Assembly (NCBI GenBank): GCA_045120135.1
Contig: JBGVEN010000001.1
Span: 303,653 to 367,652 of the forward strand
DNA: 64,000 bases
Direction of reading: 5' to 3'
Origin: SIG440 sp045120135
Lineage (GTDB): Bacteria > Bacillota > Clostridia > Monoglobales > Monoglobaceae
Part shown: positions 1 to 9,119 of the stretch, in pieces
Position numbering within the stretch: position 1 is the stretch's first letter
Layout: the number at the start of each line of letters is the position of its first letter
Program-made: the position numbers and the translations under genes
Notes under the pieces: generated by a model
What the model saw: only the letters and a program-made list of their open reading frames with translations
Told to the model about the DNA's origin: nothing
Databases searched by the model: none

Positions 1-197
1 ATGTAAATCTTATCCCTGTTAACAAGGTTGAGGAAACTGGATTTGAAAAAGGCGACAAGGCGCGTATTGAGGCGTTCAGAAAACAGCTTGAAAAACGTGG
101 AATACAGGCAACTGTTCGCCGTGAAATGGGTAGCGATATAAATGCCGCTTGCGGACAGCTGCGGAAGAAAAAGAACTTGGAACAAAAATGTGACTAA
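1..197 (+). CDS. rlmN: 23S rRNA/tRNA adenine-C2 methyltransferase RlmN, C-terminal end (partial)
   Basis: The open frame enters at base 3 and stops at the TAA at 195-197, giving the last 64 residues of a longer protein. It starts VNLIPVNKVEE and later has TVRREMGSDINAACGQLR, the signature end of RlmN, including the C-terminal Cys of the AACGQL motif that acts as the methyl-carrying cysteine in the family. RlmN is a radical SAM enzyme that methylates A2503 of 23S rRNA and A37 of some tRNAs. The 4Fe-4S CxxxCxxC motif lies outside the window. rlmN followed by prpC-prkC-rsgA-rpe-thiN is the usual Firmicute order, which supports the call. Confidence 0.93.
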   Translation, partial: VNLIPVNKVEETGFEKGDKARIEAFRKQLEKRGIQATVRREMGSDINAACGQLRKKKNLEQKCD

Positions 198-244
198 TAG
201 ACTTGAAAAACAGTCCTCCAAAGGGACAGAAAGGCAATGATAGT

Positions 245-1006
245 ATGGTTATTGAAGTATGTGGTCTGACCAACAAAGGCAGACTCCGTGAACTTAACGA
301 AGACAACTTCATAATATGCGGCTTTGATGATGGCAAACTTCAGGGTATCGCGGTCCTTGCCGATGGTATGGGCGGACACAACGCTGGTGAAGTAGCGAGT
401 GCCAAAGCTGCAGAGTTAATAGCTCTTGATTTGGTGGGCAGACTCGACGAGCCAGACGAAAGAAAGTTAAATCAGAATATGGCGTCTGCAATAGACTTTG
501 CAAATTCTGAAATTTACAGGATGTCTCTTCATAACAGGGAACAGGCAGGTATGGGTACAACTTTGGTAGTGTCGCTTGTTAAGGATGGCAAAGTTAAAAT
601 TGCCAATATTGGTGACAGCCGTACCTATGTGGTGACCGAAAAGAAGATACGCAAGATTACGGTGGATCATTCGGTTGTTGAAGAGCTTGTCAAAAGCGGC
701 TCAATTACACCCGAGGAGGCTCGTAACCATCCGGATAAAAATATTATAACCCGTGCTGTTGGAACAGAGGAATATGTAGACGCAGATTTTTATGAATACA
801 CCCCCATGGGTGGTGAAACAATTCTTATGTGCAGTGACGGTCTTTATGAAATGGTTACTGATAAGGAAATAAGGAACATAGTAAATAAATACGAAGATTT
901 GAAAGAGGCAGTAAAAGCCTTGATTGATGCGGCAAACGAAAACGGCGGCGTAGATAATATAACAGTTGTTGCCCTTCGATTTAAAAAGGGGGAGGAAAAC
1001 ATATGA
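245..1006 (+). CDS. prpC: PP2C-family Ser/Thr protein phosphatase (PrpC/Stp)
   Basis: A 253-residue cytosolic metal-dependent phosphatase that reverses phosphorylation by the neighbouring PrkC kinase. PP2C motifs are in order: RELNED near residue 16, LADGMGGHNAGE near residue 38 (metal-binding Asp40-Gly41), GMGTT, NIGDSRTY, DHS, CSDGLYEM and GGVDNITVV with the last metal-binding Asp. A TTG start at 203 is possible, but the ATG at 245 gives the usual family start (short strand, then TNKGRLRELNED) and has an AAAGG about 10 bases upstream. The stop overlaps the prkC start (ATGA at 1003-1006), indicating translational coupling. Confidence 0.95.
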   Translation: MVIEVCGLTNKGRLRELNEDNFIICGFDDGKLQGIAVLADGMGGHNAGEVASAKAAELIALDLVGRLDEPDERKLNQNMASAIDFANSEIYRMSLHNREQAGMGTTLVVSLVKDGKVKIANIGDSRTYVVTEKKIRKITVDHSVVEELVKSGSITPEEARNHPDKNIITRAVGTEEYVDADFYEYTPMGGETILMCSDGLYEMVTDKEIRNIVNKYEDLKEAVKALIDAANENGGVDNITVVALRFKKGEENI

Positions 1007-2907
1007 CTTTAATTGGTAAGGTTCTTGCGGACCGTTATGAAATACTTGAAGAAATAGGAAGCGGCGGAATGGCCGTTGTTTACAAAGCAAAATGCCGTCT
1101 GCTCAATCGTTTTGTTGCGGTAAAGGTTTTAAGACCCGACCTGCAGAATGACGATGAATTTGTGCGTCGCTTCAATGTTGAGGCTCAGGCTGCAGCAAGC
1201 CTCACTCATCCCAATATTGTATCAATATTCGATGTTGGCAACGAGGGAGGTCTCCACTACATTGTAATGGAATATATTCAGGGTGTAACGCTTAAGGAGT
1301 ATATTGACGAAAAGCATATTCTTCCCTGGCGTGAAGCAGCAGGCTATGCAATTCAAATTGCCCAAGGTCTTGAACAGGCACATAAAAATTCCATTATCCA
1401 TCGTGATATCAAGCCACACAATATAATAATAAAGGAAGACGGCGTGCTCAAGGTTACCGACTTTGGTATTGCCCGTGCTAATGTTCAAAAAACAATGACC
1501 TGTGAGGACAGTGCAATCGGCTCTGTTCATTATATATCACCCGAACAGGCAAGAGGCGGATATACCGACGAGCGTTCGGATATCTATTCACTGGGTATCG
1601 TTTTATATGAAATGTTAACGGGAACAGTTCCCTTTGACAGCGACCGTCCGGTAACAGTTGCAATTATGCATCTTCAGGAAAAACCTGTTCCGCCCAGAGA
1701 GAAAAATCTCAGTATTCCTCTTGCACTGGAACGTATTGTGCTTAAGGCGATAACAAAAGAGGTTTCGTCAAGATACAAAACAGCGGCAGAAATGGCAGCA
1801 GATCTCGAAAGTGTTCTCAATGACCCCAGCCGTGAAGTGGTTAAAGTCCCAGAACCGGCAGAAAATCCGGCAGAGGATATGGGCGCAACCAAAAAGATGC
1901 CTGCAGTAAAGCTCGAAACAATTGAAAAGATTGAAGTAGTTGAGGAAGAGGTTAAGGAAGAGGTTAAGGAAGAGGTTAAACCTGTAAACACTCCTCCGAA
2001 ACAACCCGTGAAGAAAGCTAAGCCTGCCAATATTGACAGGAAAAAAGAAAAGAAGGTAATCACAGTTGCAATTGCCTGTGCTGTTGCGGTAATTCTTTTG
2101 ATTTCAGTTGCATTTTTGTCAATTACTGGCATAGGTGGAATGATTATGGGCAGCAAAACAGTTGATATTCCCGACCTTGAAGGTATGCTCTATGAGGAAG
2201 CGGTTGAGAAGTATGTAAATGTTGATAATGAAAATGCGGAATACAGATTCAACATCATCAAGGGCAAGAGTGTTGAAAACAATCTGAAAGAGGGAACAAT
2301 TCTTAGTCAGGACCCCGAGGGTGGAAGCAAGGTTAAAAAGAAGGATGTTGTTGTAATTACAGTTGAACTCAGTGCCGGAAGCTCTGAAATAATACTCAAA
2401 AGCTACACAAGATATAAGGATTCAAGAAATGTAGAGCTTGAAATGGAAAATCTCGGACTACGTGCCGAGTTTGTTGAAGAATTCAGCGACACAATTCCAA
2501 CAGGCTCGATAATCAGTCAGGAGCCTCAGTCGGGTGCAACGGTTAAAAAGGGTGATAAGATTACATTTTATGTAAGCAAAGGTCCGGAAGAGAACGAACC
2601 CGACGAGGGAGAGAATAAGCCTTCCAACAATGATAACAAGCCAAGTGGCGGCAACACCACCACAGAAAAACCGGAAGACCCAAAACCTCCGGTTCAGAAA
2701 AAGAGTACAATGCTGACCCTTTACGGACCTAAAAATAAAGCCAGCGCTTTGGTGCAGGTAAATGTAAATGGTTCAAATGTATACAGTAAAAATCTTGCTC
2801 AGGGAACAAGTGATGTGGTACGCCTTGAGGGAACATCAAGCAGCGTGGAGGTTGAAATTTTCCACGACGGAGTATCTCAGCAAAAGAGCACAGTTAAGCT
2901 TCACTAA
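1003..2907 (+). CDS. prkC: Membrane Ser/Thr protein kinase with PASTA domains (PrkC/Stk)
   Basis: A 634-residue eukaryotic-type kinase. Kinase domain is about residues 10-270: glycine loop GSGGMAVVY, Lys41 in AVKVL, HRDIKPHN with catalytic Asp135, DFG with Asp153, and GSVHYISPEQARG in the activation segment. An acidic linker carries three 12-base tandem copies (1945-1980) encoding repeated EEVK. One membrane helix lies near residues 352-374, followed by two PASTA-like repeats (about 388-455 and 465-530), a Pro/Asn/Gly-rich spacer and a C-terminal beta domain. PASTA domains in this family bind muropeptides or lipid II outside the cell, so it probably senses cell-wall state or germination signals. 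Two PASTA repeats is fewer than the three common in Bacillus. Confidence 0.95.
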   Translation: MTLIGKVLADRYEILEEIGSGGMAVVYKAKCRLLNRFVAVKVLRPDLQNDDEFVRRFNVEAQAAASLTHPNIVSIFDVGNEGGLHYIVMEYIQGVTLKEYIDEKHILPWREAAGYAIQIAQGLEQAHKNSIIHRDIKPHNIIIKEDGVLKVTDFGIARANVQKTMTCEDSAIGSVHYISPEQARGGYTDERSDIYSLGIVLYEMLTGTVPFDSDRPVTVAIMHLQEKPVPPREKNLSIPLALERIVLKAITKEVSSRYKTAAEMAADLESVLNDPSREVVKVPEPAENPAEDMGATKKMPAVKLETIEKIEVVEEEVKEEVKEEVKPVNTPPKQPVKKAKPANIDRKKEKKVITVAIACAVAVILLISVAFLSITGIGGMIMGSKTVDIPDLEGMLYEEAVEKYVNVDNENAEYRFNIIKGKSVENNLKEGTILSQDPEGGSKVKKKDVVVITVELSAGSSEIILKSYTRYKDSRNVELEMENLGLRAEFVEEFSDTIPTGSIISQEPQSGATVKKGDKITFYVSKGPEENEPDEGENKPSNNDNKPSGGNTTTEKPEDPKPPVQKKSTMLTLYGPKNKASALVQVNVNGSNVYSKNLAQGTSDVVRLEGTSSSVEVEIFHDGVSQQKSTVKLH

Positions 2908-2921
2908 AAAAGGAGAGACTG

Positions 2922-3797
2922 ATGAAGAGTCTTGAAGGAGTTATCGTAAAAGGCATAGGTGGCTTTTATTATGTCGACACAGCTGACGGCTTGATTGAAT
3001 GTCGTGCAAGAGGAATTTTTCGTAAAAAAGGAATGTCTCCGCTTGTGGGTGATGAGGTTGTTATATCAACCGAGGACGGAAAAACCGGTGCGGTGGACGA
3101 GATAAAGCCACGCCGCAACTCGCTTATCAGACCGGCAGTAGCCAATGTTACACATATGATGGCTGTAGTTGCGCTTGAAAGCCCTAAACCCAATCCATAT
3201 GTTCTTGACAAGCTGATTGCTTCGGCAGAATTTGCAAACCTTAAAATTTCGGTTTGCTTTAATAAAAGTGACCTCGTAGGGGATACAAGCCTTGCAGAGG
3301 TGTATTCCTCTGCAGGTTTTAATACGGTCATAGCCAGTGCGGCGGAAAATGTAAATGTCGATGGACTAAAAGCCTTACTAAAAGATGAAATAACCGTTTT
3401 TGCAGGTAACTCCGGTGTCGGAAAATCAAGCCTGCTCAACAGAATAATGGAAAGAGACTTGTTTGAAACCGGCAAAATAAGCGATAAAACAGAGCGAGGC
3501 AGACACACAACCAGACATTCCGAACTGGTCAGCTTGCCCTTTGGAGGTTATATAATTGACACTCCAGGGTTCAGCTCGTTTGAATTGGATATGATTCCCC
3601 TTGAGGAACTGTCCGGACTGTTCAGAGAGTTCAAAAACCATACAACAGGATGCAGATTTCTGGACTGCCGCCACATATCAGAGCCTAATTGTAGTGTTAC
3701 GGCGGCGATTGAAAATGGCGAAATTTCACAAGTGCGTCACGAAAGCTACAAACAGCTTTATGATGAAATAAAAAAAGCTAAACAAAATCAATTCTAA
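2922..3797 (+). CDS. rsgA: Ribosome small-subunit biogenesis GTPase RsgA
   Basis: A 291-residue circularly permuted GTPase that acts in late 30S maturation. An N-terminal OB-fold (about 1-65) is followed by the GTPase motifs in permuted order: NKSD (114-117, G4), GNSGVGKSS (162-170, G1), and DTPG (213-216, G3). The C-terminal zinc knuckle is visible as Cys244, Cys249, His251 and Cys257. The start is preceded by an AAAGGAGAGA ribosome binding site, 14 bases after prkC, so it is in the same operon. Length and architecture are normal for the family. Confidence 0.96.
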   Translation: MKSLEGVIVKGIGGFYYVDTADGLIECRARGIFRKKGMSPLVGDEVVISTEDGKTGAVDEIKPRRNSLIRPAVANVTHMMAVVALESPKPNPYVLDKLIASAEFANLKISVCFNKSDLVGDTSLAEVYSSAGFNTVIASAAENVNVDGLKALLKDEITVFAGNSGVGKSSLLNRIMERDLFETGKISDKTERGRHTTRHSELVSLPFGGYIIDTPGFSSFELDMIPLEELSGLFREFKNHTTGCRFLDCRHISEPNCSVTAAIENGEISQVRHESYKQLYDEIKKAKQNQF

Positions 3798-3811
3798 GGA
3801 GAATACAGATT

Positions 3812-4471
3812 ATGAAAAACATTAAAATTGCACCCTCTATTCTTGCAGCAGATGCAGCAAATCTTGCAGAGGAATTGAAAAAAATTGAAGTTGGCGGAGC
3901 TGACTATGTCCATGTGGATGTAATGGACGGTCACTTTGTTCCCAATATGGGATTTTCACCCGATATCACAAAAATGCTCAGGAAACATTCAAACCTTGTT
4001 TTTGATGTGCATCTTATGATTTCTGAGCCTATGAAGTACATAGAAACTTTCGTAAAGGCAGGCGCAGACATTGTAACCTTCCATCACGAGGCGGTTGAAA
4101 ACCCTGCAGAGGTTATTGATTATATCCACAGCCTTGGCGTAAAGGCGGGCGTTTCCGTTAAGCCGGGTACAGATGTTGCAGTTGTTGCACCATATCTTGA
4201 AAAGCTTGATTTACTCCTTATAATGACTGTTGAACCAGGCTTTGGTGGTCAGTCTTATATCGAGGCAATGAACGACAAAATCAAAAAGGCAAGAACTATG
4301 ATTGACGCTCTCGGCAAGGATATTGACCTTGAGGTTGACGGTGGTGTTACAGCAAAGAATATAGATATGCCTGCCGGCAGTGGTGCAAATGTAATGGTTG
4401 CAGGCTCTGCCGTGTTTAAGGCGGAGGATATTCCGGCTGTTATTGCTGAAATGAGAGCTGCTGCAAAATGA
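3812..4471 (+). CDS. rpe: Ribulose-phosphate 3-epimerase
   Basis: A 219-residue TIM-barrel enzyme interconverting ribulose 5-phosphate and xylulose 5-phosphate in the pentose phosphate pathway. It begins with KIAPSILAADAANL and has the metal-ligand motifs HVDVMDGHFVPN (His34, Asp36), FDVHLMI, and EVDGGV, plus the VEPGFGGQ phosphate-loop segment. It follows rsgA by 14 bases with an AAGGAGAA ribosome binding site and overlaps thiN by four bases, so it is a mid-operon gene. Full length. Confidence 0.96.
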   Translation: MKNIKIAPSILAADAANLAEELKKIEVGGADYVHVDVMDGHFVPNMGFSPDITKMLRKHSNLVFDVHLMISEPMKYIETFVKAGADIVTFHHEAVENPAEVIDYIHSLGVKAGVSVKPGTDVAVVAPYLEKLDLLLIMTVEPGFGGQSYIEAMNDKIKKARTMIDALGKDIDLEVDGGVTAKNIDMPAGSGANVMVAGSAVFKAEDIPAVIAEMRAAAK

Positions 4472-5091
4472 GATGTTTCATATTTGGCTCAGCTCCAATA
4501 GAGTCTTATAACTATCTTAAGAGCACAGATTTTAGCGACTCGCTGATTATATGTGCTGACGGTGGAATAAAACACGCCGAAGCACTCGGCTTGACCCCCG
4601 ATGTATGGCTGGGTGATGGAGATTCATTGAGCGGTGACAATATTGAGGTCAGGGAACGCTATACATTTCCCGTACGCAAGGATAATACCGATATGGACCT
4701 TGCAATTGAGCTTGCTCTTGAAAAGGGCTGCAGGGATATTACCGTTATCGGCGGTATAGGTGGAAGACGCGACCACGAGTTTTCGCATTTCTGCCTGCTG
4801 AAAAAGCTTCTTGAAAACGGTGCAAGGGGTCGCTTTATCGACGAGAAGAATGAGATTTCAATGGAGGATAAAAGCTTTACTGTTTACCCTGATGATAAGA
4901 AGTATATTTCGTTCTTTCCCTTTGGCGGTGATGTAACGAACTTCTCGGTTAAGGGACTCAGATACGATGCAGAGGGTATGTACCTTTCGTGCAGTAAGGT
5001 GCAGGCAAGCAGTAATTGCTTTGACGGCGAAAATGAAGCGTATGTAACATTTGACAGCGGATATGTTCTTGTGATAAGGTCAAACGACTAA
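4468..5091 (+). CDS. thiN: Thiamine pyrophosphokinase
   Basis: A 207-residue enzyme transferring pyrophosphate from ATP to thiamine to make the cofactor thiamine diphosphate. Family motifs seen are ICADGGIKHA with a following PDVWLGDGDS (catalytic acidic residues), KDNTDMDLAIE, and GGIGGRRDHEFSH. The C-terminal half is the substrate-binding beta-sandwich. The ATG overlaps the rpe stop (ATGA, 4468-4471). This is the last housekeeping gene of the prpC-prkC-rsgA-rpe-thiN operon. Confidence 0.93.
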   Translation: MRCFIFGSAPIESYNYLKSTDFSDSLIICADGGIKHAEALGLTPDVWLGDGDSLSGDNIEVRERYTFPVRKDNTDMDLAIELALEKGCRDITVIGGIGGRRDHEFSHFCLLKKLLENGARGRFIDEKNEISMEDKSFTVYPDDKKYISFFPFGGDVTNFSVKGLRYDAEGMYLSCSKVQASSNCFDGENEAYVTFDSGYVLVIRSND

Positions 5092-5110
5092 ATTTAACAG
5101 AGGTAATGAT

Positions 5111-6727
5111 ATGAAAAAGATAATTGCAGTGATTTTGTGTTTGAGTTTTATTCTGACAATGCTTTCGGGAATGATTGTTTTTGCTGATACTGGAACTGCA
5201 TCAAGTTATGCTGTGATTCAAAGAAAAAACAGTCCCGAGCTTGAAAAGAATGGTAAGGTTAATGAAAAAGGAATTAGCCTTGATAAAACTGCAAATATAT
5301 ATACTGTTTCAGCGGTGTCGGATTTAGGAACAGAAGAAAATGTAAGAGTCGAGCTGTCTACTCTTTTAAATATTGCAACAGCACATACGTCTGGTAAGAT
5401 AACTCCGAATATTACGATTAAAACCGACATTATAACTGTAAATCTTGATCGTGAATTTGTTGAGAGCCTATCGAAAAAGAGTAAAAACAAAACGGTATTT
5501 TTTGAGGTTAAAAAGGCTGTTGGTATAGAGGATGCAATAATTCAAAGACTTATGCCTGATGCAAAAATTGAGATAAACTATTGCTTTACAAATGCGGACG
5601 GCGAAAAACTTGACCCATCGGGTAAGCTCACTGCCAGCGTGCCGTTTACATCATATACAACTCAAAATGTTCGTATTTATGAAATTCAGGACACGATGGT
5701 TGTGGATATGAAGGCGGAATATAAAGAAAATATACTTTCATACAACGGCTCGCCAACGGCAAGAGTGCTGATTTCTGAGGAGAATATTGTGGAAATTACA
5801 GGTCGTACTCTTGACCTGCAGGGTACAATTTCACTTGTTTTCTATGCGCAAATCGAGGGGATAGACCCAAGCCGTGTAAAAATGCTCTTCTGGGAAAGTG
5901 AGCAGTCGCGATATGTTAAAGATACTGCAGATAGAATTGTCGATATGGTTGGCAAGGATAAAAATGGATATAGATTTGAGTACAAAAATATAACCTCAAA
6001 AGATATGAGTAAAAAAATCTATGCGCGGCTTATGGCAGAACACGAGGACGGAACTATCCGATACAGCATGATGCCCAGGGAAGCATACAGCGTAACCAAG
6101 TATGCTGAAAATATGATGAAGAATAAGTCACTGAAACCCCTGCTTATAAAAATGCTTAACTACGGAACAGCGGCACAGGAGTATTTTGGCAGTGAAAACG
6201 AGTCGGCAAATCTTGTTCTTAAACCGGGCGAAAGAGCGACCGACTTCACTAAAACCTATGAAAGTGCCGATGCGGTAATTGTAGAAAACAATGGAACAAA
6301 ATCCTCCGCATATACAGCAGGAAAAACCATAAAACTTGAGGGTGATATTTCGATTAACTATTACGTCCTTGATGAACAACCATCCGAGGAGTCCGGAATG
6401 CTGTTCTGGAACGAGTACGATTATGCAGTGGCAAACTCTCATATAATGGGTACTGAAAGCCGAAAAGTGACTGAGTATGAGAAAAATGGTGATTACAAGG
6501 TTTATGCTTATACAAATATAGTTTCAAGACAAATGTATAACTCCATATATGCTCGTGCATACACCAAAGTGAATGGTGAGGTGCGATACGGAGATATTCA
6601 TAAATACAGCGTTCGCGACTATGCGGCAAATCAGCTTGAAAAGAATTCAGACCCTAAGCTTGTAAAGGTTTTGAGATGCTTGATGCTTTATGGCGAAGAA
6701 GCAAAGAAATATTTTGATGGAATCTAA
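5111..6727 (+). CDS. Exported protein of unknown function with duplicated C-terminal domain
   Basis: A 538-residue protein I do not recognise. A signal peptide is clear: MKK, then a hydrophobic run, then a VFADTG cleavage-type site near residue 25. The C-terminal half holds two copies of a roughly 130-residue domain (about 230-355 and 395-537). Each copy has a beta-strand segment (LDLQGTISLVFYAQIEG against IKLEGDISINYYVLDE), an MLFW segment, an IYARL/IYARA segment, and a terminal helix ending AAQEYFG or EAKKYFDG. No lipobox, sortase motif or SLH domain is seen. It follows thiN by 19 bases, so may be co-transcribed, and is closed by a strong bidirectional terminator. Probably secreted or wall-associated. 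Confidence 0.75.
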   Translation: MKKIIAVILCLSFILTMLSGMIVFADTGTASSYAVIQRKNSPELEKNGKVNEKGISLDKTANIYTVSAVSDLGTEENVRVELSTLLNIATAHTSGKITPNITIKTDIITVNLDREFVESLSKKSKNKTVFFEVKKAVGIEDAIIQRLMPDAKIEINYCFTNADGEKLDPSGKLTASVPFTSYTTQNVRIYEIQDTMVVDMKAEYKENILSYNGSPTARVLISEENIVEITGRTLDLQGTISLVFYAQIEGIDPSRVKMLFWESEQSRYVKDTADRIVDMVGKDKNGYRFEYKNITSKDMSKKIYARLMAEHEDGTIRYSMMPREAYSVTKYAENMMKNKSLKPLLIKMLNYGTAAQEYFGSENESANLVLKPGERATDFTKTYESADAVIVENNGTKSSAYTAGKTIKLEGDISINYYVLDEQPSEESGMLFWNEYDYAVANSHIMGTESRKVTEYEKNGDYKVYAYTNIVSRQMYNSIYARAYTKVNGEVRYGDIHKYSVRDYAANQLEKNSDPKLVKVLRCLMLYGEEAKKYFDGI

Positions 6728-6730
6728 AAT

Positions 6731-6756
6731 AAAGCTCCGGATTTATCCGGAGCTTT
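6731..6756. terminator. Bidirectional intrinsic terminator
   Basis: Perfect inverted repeat AAAGCTCCGGA / TCCGGAGCTTT with a TTTA loop. It sits between the stops of a rightward and a leftward gene and has T/A runs on both sides, so it can end transcription in both directions. Confidence 0.9.
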
Positions 6757-7641
6757 TCATATATCGCCGTATCTGGTGCGTATTCCGTTTTCAGTAAGTG
6801 CCGTAAGTATTTGTGTCTCAGTAAGAGTTTTGATAATCTGTGACTTCTTGTCCAGTATATGAACAATATAAAAGCAGTCATAGCTGAGGCGTTTTAGTAT
6901 TGCAGATGCAACATCATTTTCATTTACGCACAATGTTTTGACAGAAAGTGAATGGCAATTCTGGATTTTTTCAGAATTTTGGAGAATTTCCCTGAGCGTA
7001 ACCGTTGAAACAGCTTGCTGTTCGTCACAAAGATTTTGCAGCAGAAAAGCTGAAATAAGTATAAGCGAAAAATTAAAGTCAGAAATAAAGAATATAATTC
7101 CGGCAAATATAAGGAACAAAAAAATTAAATATTTGCTAAGTTTAATGGTGAAATTATAGGCTCGTATAATACCAAATCTTGCGGTTAAAAGTGATTTAAC
7201 CATTCTTCCGCCATCAAGCGGCAGAATAGGAATAAGATTAACGAGACAAAGACAAAGATTGACATCTGCACCAAATTTAAAAAATTCTGATTGTGCAAAA
7301 CGATAAAGAATTATACATGACCAGTAAAGTAGCAGACTTAAAGCGGGGCCGGCAAAGGCAATAATAAACTCTTTTTCCGAGCTTTGTATGTAGCCTGATT
7401 TAAGCCGTGCTGAAATGCCAAATGGGTATAACTCAATTCGGGACACCGAAACCGAAACTGCTCTTGCACAGATTATATGTGCAGCTTCGTGCAGAATTGC
7501 CGATAGATAGGCAACGGCAAAGGTGTGTGTGTATCCACCGTAAATGGCACATATAACGGTAGGTATAAGCCATATGCTGAATTTCAGATGCTTGCCTACT
7601 GGTATCTCAGATATTTTCGACAGTTGTTTTGGTATTTTCAT
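6757..7641 (-). CDS. Site-2 (M50) intramembrane metalloprotease, SpoIVFB-like
   Basis: A 294-residue multi-pass membrane protease. The zinc site is visible as HEAAH at residues 51-55 and the third ligand in NLIPILPLDGG (135-145, Asp143). Four to six hydrophobic segments lie in the first 190 residues. The C-terminal 90 residues look like a CBS-type domain, as in Bacillus SpoIVFB, which cleaves pro-sigma-K in the mother cell and is regulated by ATP at its CBS domain. Given other sporulation genes here and the SpoIVFA-like neighbour upstream, a pro-sigma-K processing role is likely but inferred. Confidence 0.82.
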   Translation of the reverse strand: MKIPKQLSKISEIPVGKHLKFSIWLIPTVICAIYGGYTHTFAVAYLSAILHEAAHIICARAVSVSVSRIELYPFGISARLKSGYIQSSEKEFIIAFAGPALSLLLYWSCIILYRFAQSEFFKFGADVNLCLCLVNLIPILPLDGGRMVKSLLTARFGIIRAYNFTIKLSKYLIFLFLIFAGIIFFISDFNFSLILISAFLLQNLCDEQQAVSTVTLREILQNSEKIQNCHSLSVKTLCVNENDVASAILKRLSYDCFYIVHILDKKSQIIKTLTETQILTALTENGIRTRYGDI

Positions 7642-7897
7642 TTGTGTTTTCCTCGGTTTCTGTATTGTTTAAAATTCGGTTTATTGTTGAAACAAATATG
7701 GTGGTGTCGGGTTTATAGCTAAGTGCAGACTTTGCGGCTTTTTTGAAAATTTCGGGTGATAAAGGTGCGCAAACTGCTGTAAAAATCACGATTGATGTTA
7801 TTAACTGAAGAACAAATTTTTTGCCGTAGCTGCGTTTAGGTGACCTTTCACGGCTAGTATGACTTCGCCGTCTTTGGTATTCACTGTATTCTGCCAT
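7607..7897 (-). CDS. Small single-pass membrane protein in the SpoIVFA position
   Basis: A 96-residue protein with a basic cytosolic N-terminus (YQRRRSHTSRERSPKRSYGKK), one hydrophobic helix (VLQLITSIVIFTAVCAPL) and a short Thr/Asn/Glu-rich tail. The start is strongly supported by AAAGGAGGGACTACC before ATG. Its 3' end overlaps the start of the SpoIVFB-like gene by 35 bases, so the two are translated together. In Bacillus the gene immediately before spoIVFB is spoIVFA, about 264 residues with an extracytoplasmic LytM-like domain; this one keeps only the cytosolic and membrane part. Orthology is inferred from position and topology. Confidence 0.65.
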   Translation of the reverse strand: MAEYSEYQRRRSHTSRERSPKRSYGKKFVLQLITSIVIFTAVCAPLSPEIFKKAAKSALSYKPDTTIFVSTINRILNNTETEENTNENTKTTVENI

Positions 7898-7947
7898 AGG
7901 TAGTCCCTCCTTTGTAAAAATATATGCCGCAACAAATAAGGTTATGC

Positions 7948-7976
7948 TTGAAAAGATAAGGCGTTTGGTGTATAAT
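7948..7976 (+). promoter_or_regulatory. Sigma-A promoter before the NERD gene
   Basis: TTGAAA (7948-7953), 17-base spacer, TATAAT (7971-7976). Predicted start near 7983, giving a leader of about 160 bases to the gene at 8144. The leader opens with a small perfect hairpin, GTTTGC-AAA-GCAAAC, at 7980-7994. The rest of 7998-8140 is AT-rich and I see nothing else in it. Confidence 0.7.
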
Positions 7977-8143
7977 GAGTTTGCAAAGCAAACACTACGA
8001 ATTGTCCTTGAAATGAATTGAAATTTAATAGTTTATTGATTATATAAAGAATTAAATGAAAAGACGCCAATGAGTTAGAATTAATGCTATTTGATAAGAA
8101 ATATAAACTTGATGTTTCCATAATATGTGGTCAGGAGTAAAGT

Positions 8144-8995
8144 ATGGGTATACGAAAAATTTTTCATAAATTTGTTGTTGGTTTTGAAAGATTGTTGGAG
8201 CCTTCTGTTCCTCAGCCGACAGAGGAAAAAAGGTATGGTAATACGGGAGAAGTTGACTTTATTCGTGAAATTAAATCGTATTTGCCTGATTGTAAGATAA
8301 AAAAGAATGTTATTATAAATACTTTAGAAGGCAATGCGGAAATCGACTGTCTTATCCTCTACAAAAATAAAATTTTTGCGGTAGAGATTAAACGTTGGAA
8401 AGGCTCGTTATATGAACAAGATGGTTGCTTTATTCAACGCAAATATGAAAAGTGGACAGGAGAAGTGCACAACAAAAATCATAAGTCTCCTTTCAAACAA
8501 CTTGGACGTGCGATTTTCTTGTTACGAAAAAAATTTCCTGAATATGTATGGATAAATCCAATAGTTTTTTTTAAGGATGCAGATTTTATTGAAATAGATA
8601 GTGATAATGTGTGGTTTAATAACATTGAAACGCTTGTTTCTTATGTTGTTAAGGATGGAAAAAATACAAGGTATGATGCAACTGCTTTTTTTAACAAATG
8701 TGTGGCTGCAGATTATCTTTATTATGATTCCAAACGTCAACCCGTAGCTTGTATTATTTGTGATGAATTTTTGAATTTCAAAACAAAAACGGGAAAGACT
8801 ATATCGCGTTGTGATATTAAAGAAATTAGAATTAATCATTATTGGTCTTATGATGAATTAAAAATATTAACATTTTCTGGGAAGATATATTCTTCAAAAC
8901 GAGAAAAATCTTATGTCCATATAATTGATAATGGACAAAAAAAGAAGTATTCTCTAAGTAAATTGGATTACATAAAGCTTGGTGACGTTGTATAA
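8144..8995 (+). CDS. NERD (nuclease-related) domain protein
   Basis: A 283-residue protein. Residues about 30-130 match the NERD domain: GNTGEVDFIREIKSYLPD, then NAEIDCLILYKNKIFAVEIKRWKG, which holds the restriction-endonuclease-like D...ExK core (EID, VEIK). The domain is found in many bacteria, often on plasmids or near helicases and kinases, and is thought to act on DNA; substrate unknown. The remaining 150 residues have no recognisable motif, though CIICDEF could be a remnant metal site. Base composition is clearly more AT-rich than flanking genes, and it has its own promoter between unrelated core genes, suggesting acquisition. Confidence 0.8.
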   Translation: MGIRKIFHKFVVGFERLLEPSVPQPTEEKRYGNTGEVDFIREIKSYLPDCKIKKNVIINTLEGNAEIDCLILYKNKIFAVEIKRWKGSLYEQDGCFIQRKYEKWTGEVHNKNHKSPFKQLGRAIFLLRKKFPEYVWINPIVFFKDADFIEIDSDNVWFNNIETLVSYVVKDGKNTRYDATAFFNKCVAADYLYYDSKRQPVACIICDEFLNFKTKTGKTISRCDIKEIRINHYWSYDELKILTFSGKIYSSKREKSYVHIIDNGQKKKYSLSKLDYIKLGDVV

Positions 8996-9119
8996 TAGAA
9001 AGGTAAATATTTTTTGCCTTGCCTGACATGATGATGTAGTTGGTGCCAAAGGGTTAAAAAAAGAAAACCTTTAATTCTAAATTTTAGATGAAACGAAGTT
9101 AACAAAGGAGAATAATTAT

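Noticed and set aside
203..244. TTG start of prpC
   Set aside because: Adds residues outside the family start and has no better ribosome binding site than ATG 245.
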